NCBI GenBank assembly: GCA_964353555.1
Contig: CAYGWM010000008.1
Span: 1-64,000, forward strand
Reading direction: 5' to 3'
Source of the DNA: PR03 sp964353555
GTDB taxonomy: Bacteria; Myxococcota_A; UBA9160; PR03
DNA: 64,000 nucleotides
In this document: positions 32,607 to 42,952 of the stretch, piece after piece
Layout: the number at the start of each line of letters is the position of its first letter
Position numbering within the stretch: position 1 is the first letter of the stretch
Notes under the pieces: generated by a model
Database searches by the model: none
The model's input: only the letters and a program-made list of their open reading frames with translations
Told to the model about the DNA's origin: nothing
Made by a program: the position numbers and the translations under genes

Positions 32607-34241
32607 TCATCGCGTCAGTCCCTGCTCAGCGTCGTGCACGACGCGACCGCCGGTGACGGTGCGCAGCACGCGGATGTCTGCGATGCGGGTCGGCTCGACC
32701 GCGAGCGGGTTCGCGGACAGCACGACGAGATCGGCGCGCTTGCCAGCCGCGAGCGTGCCCTTCTCCGCTTCCTCGAACTGAAGGCGTGCCGCATCGCTCG
32801 TGAATAACCGCAGCGCTTCGGCCGGAGACAGAGACTGCTGCGGCTCGAAGCCCTCGCGCGTCACGCAACACTGGATCGCGTGTAACACGTCCAGCGATTC
32901 GACCGGCGCGTCCGAGGCGCCGCCGACCAGCACGCCGCCATCGAGCAGGGCGCGCAGCGGGTAGACGTGCTTCGCACGCTCGGCGCCGAGTCGGCGATGT
33001 AGCCACTCCTTCTCCGAGTGGATGAAGAGCGGCTGCGTCGAGACGCAGAGGCCGAGGCGCGCGAGCCGCGCAATCTGCTGCGGCAGAACGATCGAGGCGT
33101 GTTCGATGCGGTGGCGGTGATCGCGTCGCGGCGACTCGCGCAGCAATTGCTGATAGAGGTCGATGCAGCGCTCGACGGCGAGGTCGCCGATCGCGTGGAT
33201 GCAGATCTGCAATTCCGCGGCGTGCGCCGCGCGCATTCGCGCGAGGATCTCGCCTTCGTCGAGCGTCAGCAAGCCGCGCTCGCCGGGCCGATCGCTGAAG
33301 GGTTCGTGCATGCACGCGGTGCAGCTGCCGAAGGTGCCGTCGGAGAAGATCTTGAAGCCGCCGACGCGGCGTCCGGCGGCGGGATCGTGCAGCGGCGTCG
33401 CGCGTGCCGCGATCGCGGCGTCGACCGAGCGGCCGACCAGGATCGCGTAGGTCGAGAACGGCACCTCGTCCAGCAGCACCTGCAGCGCGATCGCTTCGAG
33501 GCTGCCGGCGGCGCCCGCGGGGCCCTCGTCGTCGGTCTGCAGGATCACACCGGCCGACGTGATACCGCACGCCGAGAGCCGCGCGAAGGTGGTGCGCGCA
33601 CCCTCCCGCAGCCGTTCGATCGACGGCGACGGCGCCGCGCCGAGCAGGCGCTGCGCCGCCGTCTCGAAGCACGGCCCGAGCGGGCGTCCGGCGGCATCGC
33701 GCTCGATGCGGCCGCCGGGCGGATCGTGCGTATTCGCGCCGATGCCTGCGGCCGCGAGCGCGAGGGTGTTGCCGGCCGCGCTGTGTCCGTCGTGCTCGAC
33801 CACCAGCGTGGGACGATCCGCGCACGCGGCGTCGAGTTCCGCGCGCGTCGGCAGCCGGCGCTCGGCGAGATCCTCATCCTGCAACTGCAAGCCGACCAGC
33901 CACTCGCCGTCGGGCAGCTTCGCGGCGCGATCGCGCAGCACCTGCTGCAGCGCGGCGATGCTGCGCACCTGCCGCAGGTCGGCGTTCAGGTCGAAGTAGA
34001 CGAGCATGATCGGGTGCAGATGCGTGTCGATGAAACCCGGCAGCAGCGCGCGACCGGTGAGATCGACGTGATGGAACTCCGCCGCGCCGGCCGTGCGCAG
34101 CGCGTCGCGACACGCTGCCGCCTCGCCCACTGCGACGATGCGATCGCCAACCGTTGCGAGGGCCGCCGCGCGCTGGTTCGCCGCGTCGAGTGTGACGATC
34201 TCGCCGCCCGTATAGAGTGTCGCGACAGCGCGGTCGCTCAT
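32607..34241 (-). CDS. Amidohydrolase family protein, YtcJ-like
   Basis: 544 residues. The metal motif is LPGFIDTHLHP (HxH) near residue 70, followed by LVGLQLQDEDLAERRLPTRAELDAACADRPTLVVEHDGHSAAGNTLAL, GGFKIFSDGTFGSCTACMHEPF, the His motifs IHAIGDLAVE and RIEHASIV, and VLVGGASDAPVESLDVLHAI. C-terminal ADLVVLSANPLAVEP closes the beta sandwich. This is the amidohydrolase_3/YtcJ group, usually hydrolysing cyclic or N-acyl amides. The ATG overlaps the enolase-superfamily stop (ATGA, 34239-34243), so the two enzymes are probably consecutive steps in one pathway. Confidence 0.9.
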   Translation of the reverse strand: MSDRAVATLYTGGEIVTLDAANQRAAALATVGDRIVAVGEAAACRDALRTAGAAEFHHVDLTGRALLPGFIDTHLHPIMLVYFDLNADLRQVRSIAALQQVLRDRAAKLPDGEWLVGLQLQDEDLAERRLPTRAELDAACADRPTLVVEHDGHSAAGNTLALAAAGIGANTHDPPGGRIERDAAGRPLGPCFETAAQRLLGAAPSPSIERLREGARTTFARLSACGITSAGVILQTDDEGPAGAAGSLEAIALQVLLDEVPFSTYAILVGRSVDAAIAARATPLHDPAAGRRVGGFKIFSDGTFGSCTACMHEPFSDRPGERGLLTLDEGEILARMRAAHAAELQICIHAIGDLAVERCIDLYQQLLRESPRRDHRHRIEHASIVLPQQIARLARLGLCVSTQPLFIHSEKEWLHRRLGAERAKHVYPLRALLDGGVLVGGASDAPVESLDVLHAIQCCVTREGFEPQQSLSPAEALRLFTSDAARLQFEEAEKGTLAAGKRADLVVLSANPLAVEPTRIADIRVLRTVTGGRVVHDAEQGLTR

Positions 34242-35419
34242 CACGCGCGTTCCAACCTCACGGCCGCGCCAGTCGCGTAGCGATCGAGCGCATCGACGTC
34301 GAGCGCGACGCCGAGTCCGGGGCCCTTCGGCACGCACACCTGACCGCCCGCATAGTCGAGCGGCTCGACGATCAGATCGTCCTCCATCATCACGTGTCCG
34401 AAGAGTTCCATCGCGTGACCGAGCACCGATGCGCGCGCCGCGCCCAGATGCACCTGCGCGGCGGACGCGATCCCGAGCGGCTGGTTGTGGAGGATCGTGC
34501 CGAGGCCACGGCGCGACGCGTAGTCGATCGCGCGCAACGCCTGGGTGATCCCGCCCGGTCTCTCGGTGTTGACGCCGAGCACGCCGACGGCACCGAGCTC
34601 GATCAGCGCGGTGACGTCGGTGAGCGAGAAGCAACCCTCGTGCGCCATCAACGGCACCGAGACGCGGCGCTGCACGCGCGCCATGCCGAGCCAGTCGCCC
34701 GCGCGCACGGGCTGCTCGGCGCAGTCGATGCCGAACGGCGCGATCGCTTCGATCGCGCGCACCGCCTCGTCTGGCGTGTAGGCCTGGTTGTAGTCGACGC
34801 GCAGCCGGGCGTCGGGGCCGAGCGCGTCGCGTGCCGACGCGATCACGTGGCGGTCTGCTTCGATGCCGGTGCCGAGCTTCAGCCGGAACGTCTTCGTCCC
34901 GCCCTTCTGGAACGCCAGCGCCATCTCGATCATCGACGCGGCGTCGCCGAGCGGGATCAGCGCGGCCAGCGGCAGCGACTCGGCGCCGCGTCCGCCCATG
35001 AACTCGCAGGCCGAGCGACCGCAGAGCTGGCCCATCAGGTCGTAGCAGGCCATGTCGATCAGGCCCTTGGCGACCTCGCTGCGCGCGACGTTGGCGTCCA
35101 TCCGCGCGCGCAGCCGCTCGACGTCGAAGGGACTCGCACCGAGCAGGTAGCGCGCGACGCCGTGCTGCACGGCGTCGATGATCTGCGCGGGCGACACGCC
35201 GGTCTCGGGCAGCCACACGAAGGCTTCGCCGATGCCGCACGAGCCGTCCTCGGCGCGGATCCGCGCGATCACGAAATCGCCGCCGAGCCAGGCCTCTTCG
35301 GCGGGGATCGCCATCCCGAGCCCGCCCGCCGAGCGCGCCATCGTCTCGCGCACGACGGCGCGGAACGGTACGTGCAGCGGAAACAGCTCGATGCGTTCGA
35401 CGAGCGGCGCGTGCGTCAT
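34241..35419 (-). CDS. Enolase-superfamily enzyme (mandelate racemase / muconate lactonizing type)
   Basis: 392 residues. The barrel shows the superfamily chemistry: R179-x-K181 in TFRLKLG, metal ligands D209 (LRVDYNQA), E235 (CAEQPV) and E261 (MAHEGCF), and His311 in ILHNQPLG. The expected second catalytic Lys at strand 6 (around VNTERPGG) is not evident, leaving K181 and H311 as acid/base candidates, as in mandelate-racemase-like members. These enzymes abstract a proton alpha to a carboxylate (racemise, dehydrate or cycloisomerise). Neighbours are an amidohydrolase, a GNAT and a GST, and a possible fragment of a related gene lies beside the deacylase at 24889. Confidence 0.9.
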   Translation of the reverse strand: MTHAPLVERIELFPLHVPFRAVVRETMARSAGGLGMAIPAEEAWLGGDFVIARIRAEDGSCGIGEAFVWLPETGVSPAQIIDAVQHGVARYLLGASPFDVERLRARMDANVARSEVAKGLIDMACYDLMGQLCGRSACEFMGGRGAESLPLAALIPLGDAASMIEMALAFQKGGTKTFRLKLGTGIEADRHVIASARDALGPDARLRVDYNQAYTPDEAVRAIEAIAPFGIDCAEQPVRAGDWLGMARVQRRVSVPLMAHEGCFSLTDVTALIELGAVGVLGVNTERPGGITQALRAIDYASRRGLGTILHNQPLGIASAAQVHLGAARASVLGHAMELFGHVMMEDDLIVEPLDYAGGQVCVPKGPGLGVALDVDALDRYATGAAVRLERA

Positions 35420-35453
35420 GTCCGCCGAGGATGCCTCGTCTGTTCTCCGGGCG

Positions 35454-36155
35454 TCACGACTGTGCGTGCGGCTGCGTCGCCGCGTCGACGCGATCCATCC
35501 ACGCCGCGACCCGCGGGTACGCGGCGACGACGCGCGCGCCCTCGTCGCTGCCGCGGATGCAGAAGATCTGTACGAACACGGCGATGTCGGCGAGCGTCAG
35601 CGCGGAGCCGACCAGCCACTGCCCGTCGCCGACCAGCCCGTCGAGCGCGCGCACGTGACGCTCGACGTCGGCGACGACGGCTTCGGTGGGTTTGCGGCCG
35701 ACCCCCTGCGTCCGCACGCGACGGTGAAAGATCATCGGCATCACGAACGGCGCGATGCGCTGGAACCACGCGGAGTCGTACTTCGTCAGCACGGGCAGCC
35801 AGCGCCGGCGGTTGTGCGGCAGCCCGAAGCGCAACGTCATCTCGTAGAAGTAGAGGCTCTCGTCGGCCCAGTCTTCGAGCACATGCACCAGTGCGCGCTC
35901 GAGCGGATGTTTCGGCAGCAGCGGCGGCTCGGGGAAACGCTCTTCCAGGTAGTACGCGATCTCGGTCGAGTCGGCGACGAGCCGGCTGCCGTCTTCGATC
36001 GTGGGCAGCTTCCCAATGCGATTGATGCGCCGCACGTCGATGACGGCGCGACTCGGCGGCACCTCGCGCACTTCGTAGGGCTCGCCCTTCACGTGCAGGA
36101 TGCGGCGAACCTTGTCGCAGAACGGCGAGATCTCGAACTGGTGCAGGACGATCAT
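35454..36155 (-). CDS. Glutathione S-transferase-like protein
   Basis: 233 residues. N-terminal thioredoxin-fold domain MIVLHQFEISPFCDKVRRILHVKGEPYEV with SPFC at the catalytic N-terminus, then the cis-Pro and Ser region RIGKLPTIEDGSRLVADSTEIAYYLEERFP typical of GST glutathione binding. A helical C-terminal domain follows (HVRALDGLVGDGQWLVGSALTLADIAVFVQIF). ATG 36155 is preceded by GGGAGC. It would conjugate or reduce substrates with glutathione. It is first in the operon with the enolase-superfamily, amidohydrolase and GNAT genes, which suggests catabolism or detoxification of an electrophilic or amide compound. Confidence 0.88.
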   Translation of the reverse strand: MIVLHQFEISPFCDKVRRILHVKGEPYEVREVPPSRAVIDVRRINRIGKLPTIEDGSRLVADSTEIAYYLEERFPEPPLLPKHPLERALVHVLEDWADESLYFYEMTLRFGLPHNRRRWLPVLTKYDSAWFQRIAPFVMPMIFHRRVRTQGVGRKPTEAVVADVERHVRALDGLVGDGQWLVGSALTLADIAVFVQIFCIRGSDEGARVVAAYPRVAAWMDRVDAATQPHAQS

Positions 36156-36300
36156 CGTTGCTCCCAATGACGACCGTAGTGGAACCCATCCCACAAGTCC
36201 TCCCGTCGCCGGATCACGGGCATTCGGACCGAGCGCGCCGTCAGCGGCACGATCGGGTTCTCGCTCCCCTATCATGCGCCGCGTCTGATGATCTCCGCGC

Positions 36301-36319
36301 CGGCCGCAGCAAGCGGCCG
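36301..36319 (+). other. Hairpin in the pepN leader region
   Basis: CGGCCGC-AGCAA-GCGGCCG is a perfect 7-bp stem with a 5-nt loop, about 75 bp before the TTG start of the aminopeptidase gene. It could lie in the 5' untranslated region or end transcription coming from the left. The rest of the 36156-36392 spacer shows only a TATCAT-like hexamer near 36267. Confidence 0.35.
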
Positions 36320-36392
36320 CGCCAACACGGGTCGAGGGGCGCCGGGCGCCCATCGACGGCACGCACCCTTCACACCCATCGGAGGAGCTCCC

Positions 36393-39053
36393 TTGAACGA
36401 CCGCGGATCGGCCGGCGCGCGGCGCCGGGCAGGCCATCGCCTCGCACCCGACGTCGTCCCGAGCCATTACGACCTGCACCTCGACGTCGATCCCGAGCGC
36501 GGTCCCGAATACAGCGGGGAGCTGAAGATCGTGGCCGAATTGCGCACATCGGTGCGCGCGATCGAGCTACATGCCGCCGAATTACGCATCGCGAAGGCGC
36601 GCGTCGCGGCCACCGAAGGCGTGCTGACGGCGCGCATCGAGCTGCGACCCGACAGCGAGACCGTCGCGCTGCGGCTCGCGCGCCCGGTGGGCCCCGGCAA
36701 GATCGAGGTGCAGCTTTCGTTCACCGGCAAGCTGCGCGACAACCTGCGCGGCCTCTACGCCGCGAGCGCAGACGGCAAGCGCTACGCGCTGTCGCAGCTC
36801 GAAGCCGCCGACGCGCGGCGCTTCTTCCCGTGCTTCGACGAGCCCGCGATGAAGGCACGCTTTCGGATCGCGGTGACGACACGCGCGTCGCACGCGGTGC
36901 TGTCGAACTCCCCGGTCGCCCGCGAAGAAGAACACAAGGGCGGTCGGAAGACCGTACACTTCGCCGAGACGCCGCCGCTGTCGACCTACCTCGTCGCGCT
37001 CGCGGTCGGTCCCTTCGAGCGATCGGTCGCGACGCGCTGCGGCCCGACCGAGATCCGCATCTGGCACGTGCCCGGCAAGGGCAAGCTCACCGGCTTTGCG
37101 CTCGAAGCCGCACGCGAGTGCCTGTTGCGCCTCGAGCGCTGGTTCGGCCTGCCCTATCCGTACGCGAAGCTCGATCTGGTCGCGGCGCCCGACTTCGAAG
37201 CCGGCGCGATGGAGAATGCAGGCGCGGTCTTCTTCCGCGAGAACCTGCTGCTGCTCGACCCGGCCGCCGCAACGCTCGCCGAGAAGAAGCGCGCCGCGGA
37301 AGTGATCTGCCATGAGCTCGCGCACATGTGGTACGGCGATCTCGTCACGATGGCGTGGTGGGACGACCTGTGGCTCAACGAGTCGTTCGCGACCTGGATG
37401 GCGTTCCACATCGTCGACAGCTGGCGTCCCGAGTGGAAGATGTGGCAGGACTTCCAGCATCACCGCGCCGCCGCGCTGCGGCTCGACGCGCTCCGCCACA
37501 CGCACCCGATCCATTGTGAGGTGCACACGCCGAACGACGCGACCGAGAACTTCGACCTGATCACCTACGAGAAGGGCGCGTCGGTGGTGCGGATGATCGA
37601 GCGCTACCTCGGCGCGAAGACCTTCCAGAAGGGCGTGCGCGCCTACATCCGCCGGCACAAGGAGTCGAACGCGACCGCGGCGGATCTGTGGCGCGCGCTC
37701 GGCGACGCCGCCGGCGAGCCGGTCGAGCCGATGGTGCGCGGCTGGATCGAACAGGAAGGGCATCCGGTGCTGTCGCTGCGGCGCGGACGTTCGCAGGGCC
37801 GCACGGTGCTCACGCTGCGGCAGCAACGATTCGATGCGGCAAGTGCCCTGGGGACGCGCGCAGCGACGCAGAGCCGAGCGAAGTCGACAGACGCAGAACG
37901 CGGTGGCACGGCAACCAAGCAGAAGTGGATGATTCCGTGGGTCGGTCGCGTCGGCGACGCGCGCGGTCGGGCGCGCATCGTCCGAAAGATCATCACGGGC
38001 GCGACGGCGCGGATGGACCTCGGCGCCGGCGAGACGCGCTTCCTGTACGGCAACGCCGACGAGGGTGGCTTCTTCCGTCCGCTGCACGACGCCGCGGGCC
38101 TGCGCGCACTGGCCGAGAATCTGCCGATGCTCAGCGCGGTCGAGCGGATGGGGCTCGTCGATCACCAGTGGGCGCTCGTGCGCGCGGGGCGCGCGGGCGT
38201 CGAGAGCTTCCTCGATCTCGCGACCGCGCTGGCCAGCGAGGAGGAACCGGACGTATTGCTCACGCTACGCGGACCATTCGCGTTCCTGGAAGATCGCCTC
38301 GCCGCGGGCGTCGGTGGCGAGCTTCCCGAACGCTTCCGCGACTGGATCGCCGCGAACTTCGGCCCTGCGCTGCTCGAGCTCGGTTGGGACACGCGGCCCG
38401 AGGAAGCCGACGACCGGCGTTTGCGACGCGCGGTGCTGGTGGGGCTGCTCGGCGAGATCGCCGACTGGCCGCCGGTGCTCGCGAGCGCGGCGGTGCGCTT
38501 CGACGCGTACCTCGCGCACCGCGACGCGATCGACCCGAACCTGGCAGATGCCGTCGTGACACTGGCCGCACGCGACGGCGACGCGGCGCGCTTCGATTCG
38601 ATGCTCGGCGCGTTCGAGCACGCAGCGACGCCCCAGGAGCGCCGCCGCTTCCTGTTCGGCCTCGCGGAGTTCCGCGCGCCCAAGCTGATCGATCGTGCGC
38701 TCGCGCTGTGCCTCACCGATCGCGTGCCGACGCAGGACGTCGCCTTCGTGGTGGTGCGGCTACTCGCCAATCGCGAAGCGCGGCTGCGCACGTGGGAGTT
38801 CGTGAAGAAGCGCTGGCCGCGGCTGCGCCGACGGATGCCGCCGATGCTCGCCACGCGTCTCATCGAAACCACGCCGGTTCTCGGGCCGAAGTGGCGTCGC
38901 GACGTCGCGGCGTTCTTTCGCGCCAACCCGCTGCCCACCGGCGGTCGCTCGCTCGATCAGGCGCTCGAGCGCTTCGACCTCGACACCGCGTTCTGCAAAG
39001 TCGCCGCCGCCCCGTTCGCGCAGTGGCTGGCCAAACAACCTGACAAAAAATAA
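36393..39053 (+). CDS. M1-family metallo-aminopeptidase (PepN-like)
   Basis: 886 residues. Substrate motif G271-A-M-E-N275, zinc motif H307-E308-L-A-H311 with E330 (HEXXH-x18-E, WLNESFATWM). The N-terminal beta domain starts at LAPDVVPSHYDLHLDVDPE and the C-terminal helical ERAP1-like domain extends to the end. It removes N-terminal residues from peptides and is probably cytoplasmic. The start is TTG 36393 because GGAGGAG lies 5 bp upstream and homology begins just after; an ATG at 36288 gives an unconserved leader. A hydrophilic insertion of about 25 residues (about 485-509) interrupts the C-terminal part. The last residues KQPDKK and the TAA stop come from repeat copy 3. Confidence 0.92.
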   Translation: MNDRGSAGARRRAGHRLAPDVVPSHYDLHLDVDPERGPEYSGELKIVAELRTSVRAIELHAAELRIAKARVAATEGVLTARIELRPDSETVALRLARPVGPGKIEVQLSFTGKLRDNLRGLYAASADGKRYALSQLEAADARRFFPCFDEPAMKARFRIAVTTRASHAVLSNSPVAREEEHKGGRKTVHFAETPPLSTYLVALAVGPFERSVATRCGPTEIRIWHVPGKGKLTGFALEAARECLLRLERWFGLPYPYAKLDLVAAPDFEAGAMENAGAVFFRENLLLLDPAAATLAEKKRAAEVICHELAHMWYGDLVTMAWWDDLWLNESFATWMAFHIVDSWRPEWKMWQDFQHHRAAALRLDALRHTHPIHCEVHTPNDATENFDLITYEKGASVVRMIERYLGAKTFQKGVRAYIRRHKESNATAADLWRALGDAAGEPVEPMVRGWIEQEGHPVLSLRRGRSQGRTVLTLRQQRFDAASALGTRAATQSRAKSTDAERGGTATKQKWMIPWVGRVGDARGRARIVRKIITGATARMDLGAGETRFLYGNADEGGFFRPLHDAAGLRALAENLPMLSAVERMGLVDHQWALVRAGRAGVESFLDLATALASEEEPDVLLTLRGPFAFLEDRLAAGVGGELPERFRDWIAANFGPALLELGWDTRPEEADDRRLRRAVLVGLLGEIADWPPVLASAAVRFDAYLAHRDAIDPNLADAVVTLAARDGDAARFDSMLGAFEHAATPQERRRFLFGLAEFRAPKLIDRALALCLTDRVPTQDVAFVVVRLLANREARLRTWEFVKKRWPRLRRRMPPMLATRLIETTPVLGPKWRRDVAAFFRANPLPTGGRSLDQALERFDLDTAFCKVAAAPFAQWLAKQPDKK

Positions 39054-39069
39054 CCTGACGCCCGGCACC
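39033..39069 (+). repeat. Dispersed intergenic repeat, copy 3 (overlaps the pepN 3' end)
   Basis: The two halves (ACAACCTGACAAA and TAACCTGACGCCCGGCACC) have TGAC motifs 15 bp apart. It is the CCTGAC subtype, like copy 4. The first half is translated as the last codons of the aminopeptidase, and the TAA of AATAAC is its stop codon. Confidence 0.85.
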
Positions 39070-39081
39070 TGAATCAATGAA

Positions 39082-40395
39082 TCACGGCTTCGGCGGGGGC
39101 GGGGGCGCGGCAGGAGCGGGAGCGGGTTGCATCCCCGGCGGCATCGGGTGGCCCGGCGGCATCCCTTGGCCGGGNNNNNNNNNNNNNNNNNNNNNNNNNN
39201 NNNNNNNNNNNNNNNNNNNNNNNNNNNNNNNNNNNNNNNNNNNNNNNNNNNNNNNNNNNNNNNNNNNNNNNNNNGGCGGCATCATCCGTGCGGTGGGCGG
39301 CGGTGCGGGCGGCAGCGGCGGCGGAACCGGGAGCTTCAGCCGCGCGAGTTCCTCATCGATCGCCTTCGCGAAGTCGTTGAGCGAGCGACCCCCCGCGAGC
39401 GGCACGCCGTTCACGAAGAACGCCGGCGTTCCCGACACACCGGCTTTCTTGCCCGCGTCGAGATCGGCTTGCACGATCGGCGCGCTTCGGTGCGAGGTCA
39501 GGCACTCCTCGAACTTGGCCTTGTCGAGACCGGCTTCCTCGGCGATCGGCGCGAGCTGCGCGACGTCGATCTGCGGCGCTTTCTCGAAGAGCTTCGCGTG
39601 GAACTCCGAGAACTTGCCCTGCTCGGCGGCGCACATCGCCGCTTCGGCAGCGGGCTTCGCCTTCGGGTGCGCGTCGAGCGGGAAGTTCTTGGTGACGACG
39701 CGGAGCTGCGTCGGATAGCGCAGCATCACCTGCTTCAGGATCGGTTCGGCCGACTTGCAGAAAGGGCACTCGTAGTCGCTGAACTCGACCAGCGTTATGG
39801 CCGCGTCCGCGGGACCCGCGCTGGGGCTCGTGCCGACGGCGATCTCGAAGCGCGGCGGCTCCAGCTTGTTCTCGTAGCCGAGCGTCTGGCGCAGGCCGCC
39901 GACGTACTCCTGCATCGCCGATACCTGGCGCTGAGCGAGCAGCTGTCGCTTCACCGCGGGCGACACCTTTTCGAAGGGCATGCCACGGAAGCGGTCCTTG
40001 TGCTCGTCGTAGTACTTCTGGACTTCCTCATCCGAGACGGCCGCGCGCTTCTCGACTTCTTCCTTCATCAGCGCGTCGCGATCCTTGCCGGCCTTGCTCG
40101 CTTCCTCGTCGAGCGCCCGCTCGCTGGCCATCTGCTCGAATGCACGATTGCGCACCTCGTAGACCTTGAGCGCGTTCTTGCCGCGCGTCGTCTGATTGAA
40201 GAGCTGGTCCTTGATCCACGCGTCGATCTCGCCGACGGTGACGTTCTCGCCGGCGATGCGGCCGGCCACCACCTTGTCATCGGGGCCAGCCGACGCAGCG
40301 TCAGCCGCCTTCTTCGGTTCCGAACAGGCGGCAAGCGCCAGAACCAGCACGGCGAGCGGGACGGCGGCATGACGTACGATGCGGGATTGAACCAT
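39082..40395 (-). CDS. DsbA-like thioredoxin lipoprotein with SurA-like N-terminal region and Pro-rich tail (gap near the C-terminus)
   Basis: From ATG 40395 (GGAGGA upstream) the protein has a lipoprotein signal ending VLVLALAAC (Cys24). A helical region (VVAGRIAGENVTVGEIDAWI ... VSDEEVQKYYDEHKDRF) resembles the SurA/PrsA N-terminal chaperone domain. A DsbA-type oxidoreductase domain carries C210-P-F-C213 (EFSDYECPFCKSAEPIL) and the cis-Pro loop GVSGTPAFFVNG. The tail is Pro/Gly/Met rich (PPPTARMMP ... GHPMPPGMQPAPAPAAPPPPPKP) and holds the 100-N gap at 39175-39274, so its true length is unknown. It would act in the periplasm in disulfide formation or folding. Confidence 0.82.
   Translation of the reverse strand: MVQSRIVRHAAVPLAVLVLALAACSEPKKAADAASAGPDDKVVAGRIAGENVTVGEIDAWIKDQLFNQTTRGKNALKVYEVRNRAFEQMASERALDEEASKAGKDRDALMKEEVEKRAAVSDEEVQKYYDEHKDRFRGMPFEKVSPAVKRQLLAQRQVSAMQEYVGGLRQTLGYENKLEPPRFEIAVGTSPSAGPADAAITLVEFSDYECPFCKSAEPILKQVMLRYPTQLRVVTKNFPLDAHPKAKPAAEAAMCAAEQGKFSEFHAKLFEKAPQIDVAQLAPIAEEAGLDKAKFEECLTSHRSAPIVQADLDAGKKAGVSGTPAFFVNGVPLAGGRSLNDFAKAIDEELARLKLPVPPPLPPAPPPTARMMPXXXXXXXXXXXXXXXXXXXXXXXXXXXXXXXXXXPGQGMPPGHPMPPGMQPAPAPAAPPPPPKP
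39175..39274. other. Assembly gap (100 N) in the Pro/Gly/Met-rich tail
   Basis: Both flanks encode PPG/MPP-type repeats (GGCGGCAT-like units on the plus strand), so the gap is probably a collapsed low-complexity tandem repeat. The reading frame on both sides fits one protein, but the size is unknown. Confidence 0.9.
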
Positions 40396-40492
40396 TCGGG
40401 GATCCTCCAGCGCGACGTCTCGGGGCATCCCCGGAGCCGCGAAGCACGGGACTATAGCGGCGCAATCGAGCGCGACAGGCGGCCACCGCGGG

Positions 40493-42948
<2,456 letters not shown>

Positions 42949-42952
<4 letters not shown>

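Noticed and set aside
29725..37900. Shared 12-mer GCAGAGCCGAGC in hydrophilic insertions of the coiled-coil protein and the aminopeptidase
   Set aside because: Many 12-base matches are expected by chance between positions in 64 kb of GC-rich DNA, and the flanks do not align.
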